Part shown: positions 1-7,140 of the stretch, in pieces
Position numbering within the stretch: position 1 is the stretch's first letter
How the letters are laid out: the number at the start of each line of letters is the position of its first letter
NCBI RefSeq assembly: GCF_023218075.1
Contig: NZ_JALPTB010000003.1
Location: 1 to 64,000 of the forward strand
Reading direction: 5' to 3'
Length of the DNA stretch: 64,000 nucleotides
Source of the DNA: Rhodococcus sp. HM1
GTDB lineage: Bacteria > Actinomycetota > Actinomycetes > Mycobacteriales > Mycobacteriaceae
Made by a program: the position numbers and the translations under genes
The notes under the pieces: model-generated
Told to the model about the DNA's origin: nothing
What the model saw: only the letters and a program-made list of their open reading frames with translations
The model's database searches: none

Positions 1-5
1 CGCGG

Positions 6-1511
6 GTGACGCGGGTGGTCACCGCCCAGGCCACCGCGACCCTGCGGACCCTGGCGTATCGGGATGCGGCGATCGCGGCGCTGTCGGCCCGGTTCGATCC
101 CGCCACCGGACGCATCGCCGCACCGGATTCTGCTGCGGAGTACGTGCCGGCGGGGTTCGCGCGGGGCGTGCGCCGTCAACTGCTCGCCCGGACCCGCCGG
201 GTCGACGAGACGGCCTCGGAGGTGACACCACTGCGGATCACCGACCTGCAAACCCCACCGCAGGTAAGTCCGATGGCCCGACTCTCCGCCGCCGACACCC
301 AACTCGCCCGGCTCACCGTCCCCGGCGACACCATGGTGCTGACGGTGAAACTGCCCACCACCGCCGCCCCGACGGGGCGGGCGCACTGGAGGTCGGTGCG
401 CCTGACCGCCGCGCTCCCACCGCACCTGCACGGCCGGGCGGTCACACAGTGGCATCTGCCGACCCTGACCCTCGACGGGCGGGGTGTGCTGCTGCGGTGC
501 GCCGCCACCGAAGCCGTCCCCGCCGGTGACCTCGCGGCGGGCACGGTCGCGGTGGGGGTGGATTGGTCACCGGCCACCCTCGGCGCCGCCGCCGTGGTCA
601 CCGACACCGGCGACGGGTTGGTCTCCGACTTTCGGGGCTTCACCTACGACGATCGTGGTCTCGGCATCACACTCGCCCGCCTCCAGACAGAAGGCCAATT
701 CCTGCACCGCAAGGCCGCGCGGCTGCGCCGGCTCGCCGAGACCGCACCGCCCCGGGTGCGGGCGGAGCTGGAGGCGAAGATCGCGGTCCTCGAGGACAAT
801 CGCCTCGCGATCGGTGTCAAACGCGGGAAGATCAACCGAGAGCTCGCGTTTCATTTCGCCCGGCAGGTCGCCGACCACGCCGCTGCGGCGGAGGCGACGG
901 TGATCGCGGTGGAGGACCTGACCACCCTGGAGGCTCGCAGGCGCGGCCGGCGAAACAACAATCGGGCGGCGCAGTCCGCCCGCCGCAAGACCGTCGATGC
1001 CCTGGCCCACACCGCGGCGCGCGAGGGTGTGGTGGTGGTGTCGGTGCCGGCGCGGGGATCGTCGGCACGGTGTCCGGGCTGCAACGAACCGCTGACCCGC
1101 CCCGGTGGCTATCACACGGCATGGTGCGAGGCGTGCAAGGTGGGTGGGAATCGTGATCATGTGGCGGCGGTGAACCTCGCCACACGGGCGTTGGTGGGGC
1201 GCAGCAGAGCGGTCCGCACCCGCAGTGGGAGCGTGGAGATCCGGACCGCGGTGCACGCCCCGGTCCGGAAATGCCGGGACAAGACCGGTCCCACCCCGCG
1301 CAGGCCTCGGCATCGCCGGGTCCGCCGCAGTATTGCGGTCCCGAGACCGTCCGAGGGGGTGACACAGTCGAGGAGTTGTCCTGCACCCGAAGCGTCGGTG
1401 TGGGACACGGTCGAGCCCGCAACATCGCACGATGGTGTGGTGGGTAGCCGTGAGGAACGTGGATCTTCACCGCCTGCCACGTCAGTGGCAGGAAGTATCA
1501 GATTTACGTAG
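6..1511 (+). CDS. tnpB: RNA-guided endonuclease TnpB (IS605/IS607-type), 5' end uncertain
   Basis: TnpB proteins are RNA-guided nucleases carried by IS200/IS605 and IS607 elements; they cut the empty donor site and favour retention of the element. The protein shows the RuvC triad: D186 in a GVDWSPATLGAAAV segment, E303 in AVEDL, and D384 in GNRDHVAAVNLA. A four-cysteine zinc ribbon (C356, C359, C374, C377) lies between the last two. Reading from the GTG at position 6 gives 501 residues, but the frame is open to the window edge, so the true start may lie upstream. No TnpA or serine recombinase is visible. About 115 residues after D384 are basic and low in recognisable motifs; this stretch overlaps the element's right end, where the guide RNA is normally encoded. 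The stop (TAG 1509-1511) lies in frame with the gene remnant that follows. Confidence 0.85.
   Translation: MTRVVTAQATATLRTLAYRDAAIAALSARFDPATGRIAAPDSAAEYVPAGFARGVRRQLLARTRRVDETASEVTPLRITDLQTPPQVSPMARLSAADTQLARLTVPGDTMVLTVKLPTTAAPTGRAHWRSVRLTAALPPHLHGRAVTQWHLPTLTLDGRGVLLRCAATEAVPAGDLAAGTVAVGVDWSPATLGAAAVVTDTGDGLVSDFRGFTYDDRGLGITLARLQTEGQFLHRKAARLRRLAETAPPRVRAELEAKIAVLEDNRLAIGVKRGKINRELAFHFARQVADHAAAAEATVIAVEDLTTLEARRRGRRNNNRAAQSARRKTVDALAHTAAREGVVVVSVPARGSSARCPGCNEPLTRPGGYHTAWCEACKVGGNRDHVAAVNLATRALVGRSRAVRTRSGSVEIRTAVHAPVRKCRDKTGPTPRRPRHRRVRRSIAVPRPSEGVTQSRSCPAPEASVWDTVEPATSHDGVVGSREERGSSPPATSVAGSIRFT
1270..1511 (+). ncRNA. Putative omega RNA (TnpB guide) overlapping the tnpB 3' end and element right end
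   Basis: In TnpB elements the guide RNA (omega RNA, reRNA) is transcribed in the same direction as tnpB, overlaps its 3' end, stops at the right end of the element and carries 15-20 nt of flanking sequence as the guide. Here the region after the zinc ribbon codes for unconserved-looking basic protein. It ends with a perfect 8-bp hairpin, CCTGCCAC-gtca-GTGGCAGG (1473-1492), followed by an A/T-rich tail to about 1510. Flanking gene sequence resumes by about 1512. The left boundary is a guess. The assignment rests on position and family knowledge. Confidence 0.4.
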
Positions 1512-2372
1512 ACGCTGATCAAGGATGCCGAGGCGTCGGGGCTGCACCGGGACGGCGAACGCTGGCTGGACGAGGTGAGCGGCCGGGTGCTCGACGCGCT
1601 GGCGGACGGTCGGGAAGCGACGTCCACGGAACTGCGGGCCGAGATTCCGCTGCTCGGGGGCTCGATGGAGTATGGCGTCGGAAAGTCCTGGGGCGGAGAG
1701 GTTTCGCTCGGGCCGCGTGTCCTCACGGTGCTGTCGGCGTCGGGAAAGGTGGTGCGGGCCTCGAACAACGGTTCGTGGCGGGTGTCGCGGCACAACTGGG
1801 CGACGACGGAGTCGTGGCTGGGCTCCGGGATCGAGTCGTGTGACGAGGCGGACGGGCTGCGCACGCTCGTCGAAATGTGGTTGCGTGCTTTCGGTCCCGG
1901 AACGGAGACCGACATCAAGTGGTGGCTCGGTTCGACCCTGAAAACCGTGCGCGCGGCACTCGCCGAACTGAACGCGGTCGAGGTAGATCTCGACGGTCGC
2001 ACCGGGTATCTGCTCCCCGACGACCTCGAGGCGGCGCCGCTCGTCGAGCCGTGGGGTGCGCTGCTGCCGGCACTGGATCCCACCACGATGGGGTGGTTCG
2101 AGCGCGACTGGTACCTCGGGCCGTACCGGCAGCAACTGTTCGACACCGCAGGCAACGCGGGCCCTACCGCGTGGTGGGACGGCCGGATCGTCGGCACCTG
2201 GTGGCAGAACGACTCCAGGGCGGTGTGCCTGCATCTGCTCGAGGACATCGGATCGGAAGGGAGAGCCGTACTCGAGCAGGAGGCCGCCCGGCTCGACGAA
2301 TGGGTGGGCGGCGATCGGGTGACCGTGAAGTTTCCGAGCCCGCTGGCGCGGGAACTGGCCGGTCGTGGCTGA
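1512..2372 (+). pseudogene. Winged-helix DNA-binding protein (HTH_42 family), 5' end lost to TnpB element insertion
   Basis: The reading frame after the TnpB stop encodes about 286 residues starting TLIKDAEASGLHRDGERWL, with no start codon at its head. It reads as the middle and C-terminal part of a winged-helix DNA-binding domain protein (PF06224/COG3214 type; intact members are roughly 350-400 residues). The first internal start (position 1575) would give 265 residues but drops the family's helical lead-in. The remnant begins within a few bases of the element's right end and shares its reading frame, so the insertion cut the gene and fused the frames across a stop codon. It ends naturally at 2372. 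Family members include nucleic-acid-binding proteins linked to DNA-repair phenotypes, but this copy is probably non-functional. Confidence 0.7.
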
Positions 2373-2432
2373 GCCGCAGGTCCCGGGTCGTCGTCGCCTT
2401 GCCAGAACCGGTAGGGCGTGGACGATGAAGGT

Positions 2433-3011
2433 ATGGGCAGCGACAACACCGAGGTCCTGTGGAGAGGAGCGCGCGTCACGGGACGAAGCTTCCGGGACGC
2501 GGATCTGCGCGGCTCGATCATCGAGGACGCGTTCTTCATCGACTGCGATTTCACCGATGCAGACCTGAAGGGAAGCAGCCACCTGCGCAGCACCTACCGA
2601 TCGTGCACGTTCACCCGGACCGATCTGTCGGACAGCGTCTTCCGGCGCTGTTCGCTGGTGGGATCGGTGTTCAAACAATGCCCGATGCGCCATCTCGTCC
2701 TCGACGACGTCGACTTCACCCGCGCGAGTCTGCGCAGCGCCGACCTGCGTGGCCTGGACCTGAGCACCTGTATCTTCCGGGACGCCGACCTGACCCGCGC
2801 CGACATGCGGTACGCGGTGCTGCGGACGGTGGATCTGCTGGGCGCGCGGCCGGTGGGGGTCCGACTGGACGGCGCGGACCTGCGCGGCGCCCACATCGGT
2901 CCCGCATTGTGGCGCAGCGCGGAACTCGACCACACCCGGATCGAGCAGTCGCAGGCGATCGGTTACGCCCGCGCTCACGGCCTCGACATCGACGAGCCCG
3001 ACCGCCGTTGA
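2433..3011 (+). CDS. Pentapeptide-repeat protein (MfpA/Qnr-like fold)
   Basis: The protein of about 192 residues is built almost entirely of pentapeptide repeats, A(D/N)LXX-type, for example [33 protein letters not shown] and [10 protein letters not shown], running from about residue 15 to residue 175. Such repeats fold as a right-handed quadrilateral beta helix. In MfpA and Qnr proteins this mimics DNA and binds gyrase, giving some quinolone protection. Length and layout resemble MfpA (about 183 residues), but pentapeptide proteins are diverse and the function cannot be fixed from sequence. I chose the ATG at 2433; an in-frame GTG at 2418 would add five residues. The gene is followed closely by folD on the same strand. 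Confidence 0.75.
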   Translation: MGSDNTEVLWRGARVTGRSFRDADLRGSIIEDAFFIDCDFTDADLKGSSHLRSTYRSCTFTRTDLSDSVFRRCSLVGSVFKQCPMRHLVLDDVDFTRASLRSADLRGLDLSTCIFRDADLTRADMRYAVLRTVDLLGARPVGVRLDGADLRGAHIGPALWRSAELDHTRIEQSQAIGYARAHGLDIDEPDRR

Positions 3012-3045
3012 AGGACCGGGACACGGACCTGCGACAATGGCAGTC

Positions 3046-3900
3046 GTGACTGCGACGATCCTGGACGGCAAGGCAACCCGCGACGAGATTTTCGAGGACC
3101 TGAAGGCCCGTGTGGCCGCGCTGAAGGCGAAGGGCATCACGCCCGGCCTCGGCACCGTCCTCGTCGGCGACGATCCCGGATCGGCTGCGTACGTGCGCGG
3201 TAAGCACAACGACTGCGCGAAGGTCGGCATCACCTCGATCCGCAAGGACCTGCCCGCCGACATCACCCAGGAGCAGCTCCACGCCGCGATCGACGAGCTC
3301 AACGCCGATCCCGCGTGCACCGGCTACATCGTGCAGCTTCCGCTGCCCAAGCATCTCGACGAGAACGCCGCGCTCGAGCGCATCGACCCGGACAAGGACG
3401 CCGACGGCCTGCACCCGGTGAACCTCGGCCGCCTCGTGCTCGGCAAGGAGGCTGCGCTGCCCTGCACCCCGCGCGGCATCGTGCACCTGCTGCGCCGTTA
3501 CGAGGTTCCGATCGCCGGCGCCCACGTGGTCGTCGTCGGCCGTGGCGTCACCGTCGGCCGTCCCATCGGCCTGCTGCTCACCCGTCGCAGCGAGAACGCG
3601 ACCGTGACGCTCTGCCACACCGGGACCAAGGATCTGAAGGCCGAGGTCGAGCGCGCCGACATCGTCGTCGCGGCGGCCGGTGTGCCCGGTCTGATCACCG
3701 CGGACATGGTCAAGCCGGGCGCGGCGGTGCTCGACGTGGGTGTCTCCCGCACCGCGGACGGTCTGCGCGGAGACGTCGCCGACGATGTGCGCGAGGTCGC
3801 CGGGTTCATTTCGCCGAATCCCGGTGGTGTCGGTCCGCTGACCCGTGCTTTCCTGCTCACGAACGTGGTGGAGCGGGCCGAGCAGCTCGCCGGCCTCTGA
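3046..3900 (+). CDS. folD: Bifunctional methylenetetrahydrofolate dehydrogenase / methenyltetrahydrofolate cyclohydrolase
   Basis: FolD interconverts 5,10-methylene-, 5,10-methenyl- and 10-formyl-tetrahydrofolate in the cytosol, supplying one-carbon units for purines and formyl-methionine. The 284-residue protein has the family's catalytic YVRGK segment (Tyr and Lys near residues 49-53), the [11 protein letters not shown] motif, the [11 protein letters not shown] stretch, a Rossmann region with [11 protein letters not shown], and the C-terminal [10 protein letters not shown] signature. I chose the GTG at 3046 (VTATILDG) because family members begin close to TATILDGK; the ATG at 3037 is possible. 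The DUF3017 gene follows 20 bases later, an arrangement common in Mycobacteriales. Confidence 0.95.
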   Translation: MTATILDGKATRDEIFEDLKARVAALKAKGITPGLGTVLVGDDPGSAAYVRGKHNDCAKVGITSIRKDLPADITQEQLHAAIDELNADPACTGYIVQLPLPKHLDENAALERIDPDKDADGLHPVNLGRLVLGKEAALPCTPRGIVHLLRRYEVPIAGAHVVVVGRGVTVGRPIGLLLTRRSENATVTLCHTGTKDLKAEVERADIVVAAAGVPGLITADMVKPGAAVLDVGVSRTADGLRGDVADDVREVAGFISPNPGGVGPLTRAFLLTNVVERAEQLAGL

Positions 3901-3920
3901 TCCGGAATCAGGCGACTCGG

Positions 3921-4205
3921 ATGGACCGTTGGATGCGGTTCGCCCGCCGGAACCTGCCGTTGGTGGCGGTGACCGTGGTCATCGCCGCCGCGGTGGTGCT
4001 GGTGCTCGCGGACCGGTGGCGGCGCGGCGCGTTCGTGTTCGGCGGCGCCGTGATCCTCGCGGGTGTGCTGCGGTGGGCGCTGGCGCCCGAGCAGGTCGGG
4101 GTGCTGGCCGTGCGCGGCAAACGATTCGATGTCGCGGCGATGCTCCTGGTGGGAGGGGCGATCGTGGCGCTTGCCGTCTCGATCGACCCTCTCGGAACCG
4201 GTTAG
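3921..4205 (+). CDS. DUF3017 small membrane protein
   Basis: A 94-residue protein with three predicted membrane segments: about residues 12-30 ([19 protein letters not shown]), 38-55, and 73-90. It starts with a basic [14 protein letters not shown]3017 proteins sit beside folD in Mycobacterium, Rhodococcus and relatives (Rv3355c next to folD, from memory). No biochemical role is known. Its last four bases overlap the convergent metX gene. Confidence 0.8.
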   Translation: MDRWMRFARRNLPLVAVTVVIAAAVVLVLADRWRRGAFVFGGAVILAGVLRWALAPEQVGVLAVRGKRFDVAAMLLVGGAIVALAVSIDPLGTG

Positions 4206-5332
4206 CCGCGTTCGACCAGGTCCATCAGTTCGACCAGGAGCTTGGCGACGGCGTCGGCCTCGGTGAGGAATCCGTCGTGCCCGTCCCGCGATTCGAGGAC
4301 CCGCAGACCGTCGCAGTTGGGCAGCCCGTCGGCGATCTCCTGCTGCAGCCGCAGCGGGTACAGCCGATCGGAGCTGACGCCCGCGACGATCGTCGGAACC
4401 GGGGAAGCGGCGAGCGCAGCCTGGACTCCGCCCCGTTTACGCCCGACGTCGTGGCGGTTCATGGCCTCGGTGAGGACGACGTAGGTGCCGGGGTCGAACC
4501 GCGACACCAGCTTGTCGGCCTGGTGTTCGAGGTAGCTCTGCACGGCGTACCGTCCGCCCTGCCACGGATCCTCGTCGGCCTGAGGCGAATTCGCGTAGCG
4601 GGAGTCGAGTTCTTCCTCGGTGCGGTAGGTCAGGTGCGCGATGCGGCGCGCGATGCCCAGTCCCGCGTCCGGGCGGCGTCCGGTGCCGTAGTAGTCGCCG
4701 CCCTGCCAGTCGGGGTCGCCGGTGATGACGGCCATCTGCGTGGTCTGGGTGCCGATCTGGTCGGCGGTGGCGCGGGCGCCCACGGCGAGGATCAGCGAGG
4801 CCCGGACCCGGTCCGGATGGGTCACGATCCACTCGAGCGTGCGCATGCCACCCATGGATCCGCCGGTGACGGCGGCGAGGGTCTCGATGCCGAGCGTGTC
4901 GAGCAGCGCGGCCTCGGCGGCGACCTGATCGCGGATGGTGATCTGCGGGAAGCGTGACCCCCACGGCTTGCCGTCCGGTGCGATGCTGCCCGGACCGGTG
5001 CTGCCGCGGCAGCCTCCGAGCACGTTGGACGCCACGACGCACCAGCGGTTGGTGTCGATGGGGGCGCCCGGCCCGACCATGCCGGTCCACCACCCGGGTG
5101 AGGGGTGATCCGGTCCGGCAGGTCCGGTGATGTGCGAATCCCCGGTGAGGGCGTGCTCGACCAGGACGACGTTGTCGCGGGCGGGGGAGAGGGCTCCCCA
5201 GCGCTGCACCGCGAGCGTGACGTTCGGGAGCGTCTCACCGTTCTCCAGCGACAGCGCGCCGATGTCGACCAGGCCGAGACGGCCGTCCTCGGGAGGAAGG
5301 TCGACGTATCGCCGTTCGGTGCCCGCCGTCAA
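4202..5332 (-). CDS. metX: Homoserine O-acetyltransferase
   Basis: MetX transfers acetyl from acetyl-CoA to homoserine, the activation step of methionine synthesis. The 376-residue alpha/beta-hydrolase has the nucleophile elbow GGSMGG (Ser159), the conserved [11 protein letters not shown] and [12 protein letters not shown] segments, and the C-terminal Asp (SSDRLYPL) and His (RDGHDGFL) of the triad. The only start that keeps the conserved N-terminus is a TTG at 5332, which overlaps the stop of an 18-codon upstream ORF (TTGA). This implies either translational coupling or an N-terminal frameshift. Upstream lie a second tiny ORF and a SAM-IV riboswitch. In mycobacteria metY (metC) stands between icd and metX; it is absent here, so the riboswitch controls metX directly. 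Confidence 0.93.
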   Translation of the reverse strand: MTAGTERRYVDLPPEDGRLGLVDIGALSLENGETLPNVTLAVQRWGALSPARDNVVLVEHALTGDSHITGPAGPDHPSPGWWTGMVGPGAPIDTNRWCVVASNVLGGCRGSTGPGSIAPDGKPWGSRFPQITIRDQVAAEAALLDTLGIETLAAVTGGSMGGMRTLEWIVTHPDRVRASLILAVGARATADQIGTQTTQMAVITGDPDWQGGDYYGTGRRPDAGLGIARRIAHLTYRTEEELDSRYANSPQADEDPWQGGRYAVQSYLEHQADKLVSRFDPGTYVVLTEAMNRHDVGRKRGGVQAALAASPVPTIVAGVSSDRLYPLRLQQEIADGLPNCDGLRVLESRDGHDGFLTEADAVAKLLVELMDLVERG

Positions 5333-5382
5333 GACGCTGCCGCCTCGACGACGACGGTGGGGGTGGCGGTGTTGGTCATCAT
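5329..5382 (-). CDS. 18-codon upstream ORF overlapping the metX TTG start
   Basis: An ATG preceded by AGAAGGAC opens a 17-residue frame, [17 protein letters not shown], whose TGA stop overlaps the metX TTG by three bases (TTGA). It may be a leader ORF whose translation feeds ribosomes to the weak TTG. It may also be the original N-terminal extension of MetX, put out of frame by one base. The Shine-Dalgarno-like GAAGGA sits here and not in front of the TTG, which favours initiation at this ATG. Confidence 0.45.
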   Translation of the reverse strand: MMTNTATPTVVVEAAAS

Positions 5383-5418
5383 GTCCTTCTGGGCGGGCGG
5401 CGGGTGGTCGGGTCGGAT

Positions 5419-5451
5419 CTACGCGCGACAGCTCATGATCACAACTCTCAT
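5419..5451 (-). CDS. 10-residue leader peptide downstream of the SAM-IV riboswitch
   Basis: Directly after the riboswitch an excellent ribosome-binding site, GGGAGGT, stands 6-7 bases before an ATG that opens the frame [10 protein letters not shown] and a TAG stop. It contains two further Met/Cys codons (M6, C8), suggestive for a sulfur amino-acid gene. The ribosome site may be what the riboswitch exposes or hides. Too short for homology; the call rests on the ribosome site and position. Confidence 0.45.
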   Translation of the reverse strand: MRVVIMSCRA

Positions 5452-5461
5452 GGTCACTACC

Positions 5462-5586
5462 TCCCTGTACAGGCTTGCCGCCCGACCTGTGCGCCGAACG
5501 GCCCGGTCCTCACCCGGAGCACCCCACCCTGACCGGAGGGTTGCCGACCAGCAAGCCGGGGCTCGATGCTGGCACTCATGACCTGA
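5462..5586 (-). promoter_or_regulatory. SAM-IV riboswitch upstream of metX
   Basis: On the minus strand the leader contains GGTCATGAGTGCCAGC, then CCCCGGCTTGCTGG, CGGCAACCCTCC, GGTGGGGTGCTCCGGGTGA and GGACC. These are in the order and wording of the actinobacterial SAM-IV class, an S-adenosylmethionine-binding RNA found ahead of methionine genes. The GGTC/GGACC ends form the outer stem. The following GGCCGTTCGGC hairpin and the AAGCCTGT stretch correspond to the downstream pseudoknot part. High SAM should lower metX expression, probably at translation, because no T-run terminator is visible. Confidence 0.85.
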
Positions 5587-5841
5587 ACGGCAAGTTTAGC
5601 GGCTCGCTCCGTCGGGCCGGAAGCCGGGCCGTGCGCCCCGCTGACCAGCACAAAGTTACCGGCCGGTAGTGAAACCCGCGCTTTGCGCTGCCGACGAATA
5701 GCAGTACGCTTGTCTTGTTTGGCACGTGTTCCCGCGCGTGTGAACACGTCCATGCTCAGATCCCTGAGCAGTGAGAAGCCGTACTCACAAAGTGCGGTCG
5801 ATTCGGGCCGAGGAAACGTCCTAGGAGGACACGAAGCGCAC

Positions 5842-7059
5842 ATGTCCAAGATCAAGGTTGAAGGCAAGGTCGTCGAACTCGACGGCGACGAGATGACCCG
5901 CATCATCTGGCAGTTCATCAAAGACAAGCTGATCCACCCTTACCTGGATGTCGATCTCGAGTACTACGACCTCGGAATCGAGCACCGCGACGCGACCGAC
6001 GATCAGGTCACGATCGACGCGGCGAACGCCATCAAGAAGCACGGCGTCGGCGTCAAGTGCGCCACGATCACCCCGGACGAGGCGCGCGTCGAGGAATTCG
6101 GCCTCAAGAAGATGTGGCGCTCGCCCAACGGCACGATCCGAAACATCCTCGGCGGCACCATCTTCCGCGCCCCGATCATCATCTCCAACGTGCCCCGCCT
6201 GGTTCCGGGCTGGACCAAGCCGGTGATCGTCGGCCGTCACGCGTTCGGCGACCAGTACCGCGCCACCGACTTCAAGGTCCCCGGCGCCGGCACCGTCACG
6301 ATCACCTTCACGCCCGAGGACGGCAGCGAGCCGATCCAGCACGAGGTGTGCAAGATCCCCGAGGACGGCGGCGTCGTCATGGGGATGTACAACTACAAGA
6401 AGTCCATCCAGGACTTCGCGCGTGCGTCGCTGGCCTACGGCCTGCAGCAGAACTACCCGGTCTACCTGTCGACCAAGAACACGATCCTCAAGGCCTACGA
6501 CGGCATGTTCAAGGACGAGTTCCAGCGGATCTACGAGGAAGAGTTCAAGGCGGAATTCGACGCCGCGGGCCTGACCTACGAGCACCGCCTCATCGACGAC
6601 ATGGTCGCCTCCTCCCTCAAGTGGGAGGGTGGCTACGTGTGGGCCTGCAAGAACTACGACGGCGACGTCCAGTCCGACACCGTCGCGCAGGGCTACGGCT
6701 CGCTCGGCCTGATGACCTCCGTGCTCATGACCCCGGACGGCAAGACCGTCGAGGCCGAGGCGGCGCACGGCACCGTCACCCGCCACTACCGTCAGCACCA
6801 GCAGGGCAAGCCGACGTCGACCAACCCGATCGCGTCGATCTTCGCCTGGACCCGCGGTCTCGAGCACCGCGGCAAGCTCGACAACACCCCCGAGGTGATC
6901 GAGTTCGCGCAGCAGCTCGAGGACGTCGTCATCAAGACCGTCGAAGCCGGCCAGATGACCAAGGACCTCGCTCTGCTCGTCGGCCCCGAGCAGGGCTGGC
7001 AGACCACCGAGGAGTTCCTCGGCACCCTCGACGAGAACCTGCAGAAGGCTCGCGCCTGA
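5842..7059 (+). CDS. icd: NADP-dependent isocitrate dehydrogenase (Icd1 type)
   Basis: Oxidatively decarboxylates isocitrate to 2-oxoglutarate in the TCA cycle, making NADPH. The 405-residue protein is of the eukaryote-like dimeric class seen as Icd1 in M. tuberculosis: [23 protein letters not shown] at the start, [12 protein letters not shown] for substrate binding, [11 protein letters not shown] for metal, and [12 protein letters not shown] for NADP. The ATG at 5842 follows AGGAGG (5823-5828). In-frame codons upstream to 5683 lack family similarity. A strong hairpin terminator follows. This marks the left edge of the accessory catabolic island. Confidence 0.95.
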   Translation: MSKIKVEGKVVELDGDEMTRIIWQFIKDKLIHPYLDVDLEYYDLGIEHRDATDDQVTIDAANAIKKHGVGVKCATITPDEARVEEFGLKKMWRSPNGTIRNILGGTIFRAPIIISNVPRLVPGWTKPVIVGRHAFGDQYRATDFKVPGAGTVTITFTPEDGSEPIQHEVCKIPEDGGVVMGMYNYKKSIQDFARASLAYGLQQNYPVYLSTKNTILKAYDGMFKDEFQRIYEEEFKAEFDAAGLTYEHRLIDDMVASSLKWEGGYVWACKNYDGDVQSDTVAQGYGSLGLMTSVLMTPDGKTVEAEAAHGTVTRHYRQHQQGKPTSTNPIASIFAWTRGLEHRGKLDNTPEVIEFAQQLEDVVIKTVEAGQMTKDLALLVGPEQGWQTTEEFLGTLDENLQKARA

Positions 7060-7080
7060 CGTAGCTCGCGACACAGCAGA

Positions 7081-7116
7081 ACGGGGCGCCTCCGGAAGGA
7101 GGCGCCCCGTTCTTTT
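7081..7116 (+). terminator. Rho-independent terminator after icd
   Basis: A perfect 13-bp stem ACGGGGCGCCTCC / GGAGGCGCCCCGT with a GGAA loop is followed by TCTTTT. It lies between the convergent icd and aconitase genes and serves icd. Confidence 0.9.
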
Positions 7117-7140
7117 GCTTTCCTCGGGCCCGACAGCGTG

